Shown here: positions 62,125-64,000 of the stretch, in pieces
How the letters are laid out: each line of letters starts with the position of its first letter
Numbering within the stretch: position 1 is the first letter of the stretch
NCBI RefSeq assembly: GCF_003315795.1
Contig: NZ_QMEY01000001.1
Location: forward strand, 1-64,000
Direction: 5' to 3'
DNA from: Spongiactinospora rosea
GTDB lineage: Bacteria > Actinomycetota > Actinomycetes > Streptosporangiales > Streptosporangiaceae
DNA length: 64,000 bases
Notes under the pieces: model-generated
The model's input: the letters and a program-made list of their open reading frames with translations, nothing else
What the model was told of the DNA's origin: nothing
Databases searched by the model: none
Position numbers and translations under genes: made by a program

Positions 62125-62201
62125 GCCGCCTTAGCTCAGTCGGCCAGAGCGACGCACTCGTAATGCGTAGGTCAAGGGTTCGATTCCCTTAGGCGGCTCC
62201 A
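62125..62201 (+). tRNA. tRNA-Thr (anticodon CGT)
   Basis: Acceptor stem GCCGCCT pairs with AGGCGGC; anticodon stem GCACT-region loop reads CTCGTAA with CGT as anticodon; T arm AGGGTTCGATTCCCT is canonical. CCA is encoded (62199-62201). The DNA immediately downstream changes character, so this tRNA is probably the integration site of the second accessory region. Confidence 0.96.
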
Positions 62202-62210
62202 CTAATGAAC

Positions 62211-62238
62211 AGGGCGTTCTCCGGCCGGGGAGCGCCCT
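62211..62238 (+). terminator. Terminator of tRNA-Thr
   Basis: AGGGCG-tt-CTCC pairs with GGGG-ag-CGCCCT around GGCC, followed by tgatcatttt. It lies 10 bases downstream of the tRNA. Confidence 0.75.
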
Positions 62239-62271
62239 TGATCATTTTGGGTTGCAGTTCAGGTTGCAGCT

Positions 62272-62391
62272 CCCAGACCGCTGGCCGCCGTCGTCGAGTA
62301 CATCGACTGGTTCAACAAGCGATGCCTCCATGGCAAGCTCGGCCACGTCCCTACATGCATCACTGGCCGACGCTCCTACTCTAAGGGTTAA
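62272..62391 (+). pseudogene. IS3-family transposase remnant
   Basis: The translated frame reads PLAAVVEYIDWFNKRCLHGK and on to LGHVPT, the C-terminal YN/WFN-x-R-LHG-x-LG signature of IS3-type OrfB. Upstream homology is gone, and the last codons before TAA no longer match. It belongs to a different IS3 subgroup from the copy at 2-223 (WFNKRCLHGKLGHVP against WYNSERLHSYCGNVP). Confidence 0.8.
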
Positions 62392-62431
62392 CAGTTTTTG
62401 TAGGCTCCCTACACTTGCGTGGAATGATCGC

Positions 62432-63253
62432 ATGCCTGTACGTTGGAGGTACAGCGAAGAGCTCTTCGAGGCGGGATTCGTACGGCTATTGGACCAGGAA
62501 AAGCCGTGCCCCGGGCGGCATGCAGAGCAGAGGCGGACCCGGGGCTTACGAGGCCCAGTATACCCCGAGGCGCCGCTGCACGTCAGCTATGCCTTCGGAG
62601 GTGCCATCTTGCGTGCCGAACTGCCCGGATGGGTTGAGCGGGTGATCTCCGTGCCGCGCTTCGCTCCGTACCTCGGTGCGCTCTCGGGCGATCGCCTGGT
62701 CGCGTGGGACTTGTATCAGTGGAATATCCAGGTGTCCGAGGCATTTTACGGGCCTTTGCACTGCTTGGAGATCTGTTTGCGCAACGCCGAGCACGACCGG
62801 TTGCGGACCCGGTTCCGAACGGACGACTGGTGGAGAGTGGCTCCTCTGGACGAGTCCGAGGCGGCCAAGGTCGCTGCGGCGAAGCAGAAGTTGGCTAGAA
62901 AGGGCATCGGCCTGCCCACCGCCGATGACGTGGTCACCGAGCTGACGTTCGGCTTCTGGGTGTCGCTTCTGAGTCGGAAGTACGATCGGCACCTGTGGGT
63001 CCCGGCCTTGCATCGGGCGTTCCCATACTATTCGGGCAGGCGGGAGCCGCTGCGTGACAGTCTGCAGACCATGGTTTTTCTGCGTAATCGCATCATGCAT
63101 CATGAGCCGATCCATCACCGGCATCTGGCAGCAGACCATGACAAGATCTACAGGTTGCTGGGCTACGTGGAGCCGCAGGTCGTCGGTTGGCTGCGAGCCT
63201 TCGACCGGGTGCCGGACCTCCTGACCCGCCGACCAGGGGGGAGGAGACGTTGA
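62432..63253 (+). CDS. Abi-like protein with a HEPN-type RNase motif
   Basis: 273 residues. From residue about 70 it matches the Abi_2/AbiD-F type pattern: ISVPRFAPYLGALSGDRLVA, LYQWNIQVSEAFYGPLHCLE, ICLRNAEHDRL and the C-terminal FLRNRIMHHEPIHHRHLAAD, in which R-x4-H (RNRIMHH) is the HEPN catalytic motif. Such proteins abort phage infection or act as toxins. The N-terminal 60 residues are basic and atypical, so the true start may be downstream. Its stop overlaps the methylase start (TTGA), suggesting they work together. Confidence 0.78.
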   Translation: MPVRWRYSEELFEAGFVRLLDQEKPCPGRHAEQRRTRGLRGPVYPEAPLHVSYAFGGAILRAELPGWVERVISVPRFAPYLGALSGDRLVAWDLYQWNIQVSEAFYGPLHCLEICLRNAEHDRLRTRFRTDDWWRVAPLDESEAAKVAAAKQKLARKGIGLPTADDVVTELTFGFWVSLLSRKYDRHLWVPALHRAFPYYSGRREPLRDSLQTMVFLRNRIMHHEPIHHRHLAADHDKIYRLLGYVEPQVVGWLRAFDRVPDLLTRRPGGRRR

Positions 63254-64000
63254 TTTCGCCGAAGGGTTTCGTCTCCCGGGCCGAGATCGCGCGACTAGCT
63301 CATGTGAAGCGCCCCGCGGTGACCAACTGGGAGCGCCGTCACAAAGATTATCCTCGGCCACAGCTCGTCGAAGGAGAGGAACTGTTCGCGGTCGTAGCGG
63401 TGCTGGAGTGGCTCGACCAGCACAAGATCGCGAGTAATGCGCTGCTGCCGGATGAGCGGCCAGGCGCGACCTTCGGCGAACGGTTCCGCAGAAATCTTGC
63501 AAAATCGGCGGTACAGAGTCCCCCGGCTCGCTCGACAGCCATGCGCGAGCCTTCCGCGACGGCCGATCTGTGGCGGACTGTCGAGCGACTCAGAGGCACA
63601 TATGACATCGTCCGTTACCGCGATCTGGTGCTCAGCCTGGTCTATACGCGAGCGCAAGACCAAGATGGATGGTCGTCTATCCTCGCCGCCGGCCGTAGCA
63701 AAGCGGCGATACCGATGACCTCCATCGTCGACAAGCTCGCAACCGGTGACACGCTGCCGCCCATCGCATTCAACATGAACGCAAAGATCCGCACAGAGCT
63801 CGTCGAGTTCGTCGACGATGCGGTGCGTGCCCTGGGCGGTGCCGAAGCCTTTCAGGCTCTGCTGGATCGCTTCGCCACGTTGGAGGGCCAACGTGGCGGC
63901 GAGTTCTACACACCTCCTTCCGTTGTCCGCATCCTGGTGGACGCACTCAACGCTGAGGCACCTGGGGACATCTACGATCCGTGCTGTGGCTCGGGAGAGA
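63250..64000 (+). CDS. N6-adenine DNA methylase (partial, runs off the window)
   Basis: 250 complete codons visible, starting at a TTG that overlaps the Abi-like stop. The N-terminus is a helix-turn-helix (GFVSRAEIARLAHVKRPAVT and then NWERRHKDYPRP). After a linker the HsdM-like helical part leads into RGGEFYTPPSVVRILVDALN and the SAM-binding motif I IYDPCCGSGE at the edge. The type I restriction modification subunit is the closest match. Specificity and restriction genes would lie beyond the window. Confidence 0.88.
   Translation, partial: MISPKGFVSRAEIARLAHVKRPAVTNWERRHKDYPRPQLVEGEELFAVVAVLEWLDQHKIASNALLPDERPGATFGERFRRNLAKSAVQSPPARSTAMREPSATADLWRTVERLRGTYDIVRYRDLVLSLVYTRAQDQDGWSSILAAGRSKAAIPMTSIVDKLATGDTLPPIAFNMNAKIRTELVEFVDDAVRALGGAEAFQALLDRFATLEGQRGGEFYTPPSVVRILVDALNAEAPGDIYDPCCGSGE

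Overview
The window comes from a high-GC actinomycete. GTG and TTG starts are frequent, stop/start overlaps of the ATGA/GTGA type are frequent, and DUF397, DUF5703 and DUF4192 family proteins, an MFS-thymidylate kinase fusion and a chaplin-type surface protein are all present. A sporulating filamentous group such as the Streptosporangiales is my best guess, not a proof.

Layout. (1) 1-7803: the end of an IS3-family insertion sequence sits inside cas3. It is followed by a complete type I-E cascade and adaptation operon (cse1, cse2, cas7e, cas5e, cas6e, cas1, cas2) and a short CRISPR array of 4 repeats and 3 spacers. Only the C-terminal third of Cas3 is left. (2) 8132-24203: a Gram-positive type conjugation module with a pilin/TrbC-like protein, a VirB6/TrbL-like channel protein, a PrgI-like protein, a VirB4 ATPase, a lipoprotein, a VirD4/TraG-like coupling ATPase, a replication-relaxation protein (candidate relaxase) and an NlpC/P60 cell-wall hydrolase. 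The virB4 gene is cut in two by a 6722 bp element (12530-19254). That element carries its own large serine integrase, a sigma-like/RsbW-like regulatory operon, a TPR regulator and an alpha/beta hydrolase. Its ends can be read to the base, and precise excision would rejoin virB4 in frame. (3) 24294-28804: an XRE/DUF397/RsbW-like regulatory cassette and two exported proteins of unknown function. (4) 29469-39199 (minus strand): an eleven-gene Tad-like (Flp pilus) operon ending in a membrane LysM-BTAD regulator. (5) 39397-46161: a frameshifted murF fragment, accessory genes including DUF4192, and a second large serine recombinase whose 3' end runs antisense into an intact tRNA-Leu(GAG). I read this as the right end of an integrative conjugative element (ICE) that extends left through regions 2-4 and perhaps includes the CRISPR locus. 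The left attachment site was not found. (6) 46330-62201: ordinary chromosome, with an M20 peptidase, an eight-repeat chaplin-like protein, DUF5703, topoisomerase I, a phosphoesterase, MFS-dTMP kinase, DNA polymerase III delta', a PSP1/RicT-like protein, a secreted peptidase and tRNA-Thr(CGT). (7) 62202-64000: behind tRNA-Thr, a second accessory region with an IS3 remnant, an Abi/HEPN-like protein and the start of an N6-adenine DNA methylase.

How the parts fit. The CRISPR system can probably still transcribe, process and acquire spacers, but lacks its nuclease-helicase unless one is supplied elsewhere. The conjugation machine is complete on paper except for virB4, whose integrity depends on the state of the inserted element. 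The most unusual feature of the window is therefore a site-specific element placed exactly in the conserved C-terminal core of the conjugation ATPase, with a mirrored attP and clean in-frame rejoining. It could act as an excision-controlled switch or as a parasite of the ICE.
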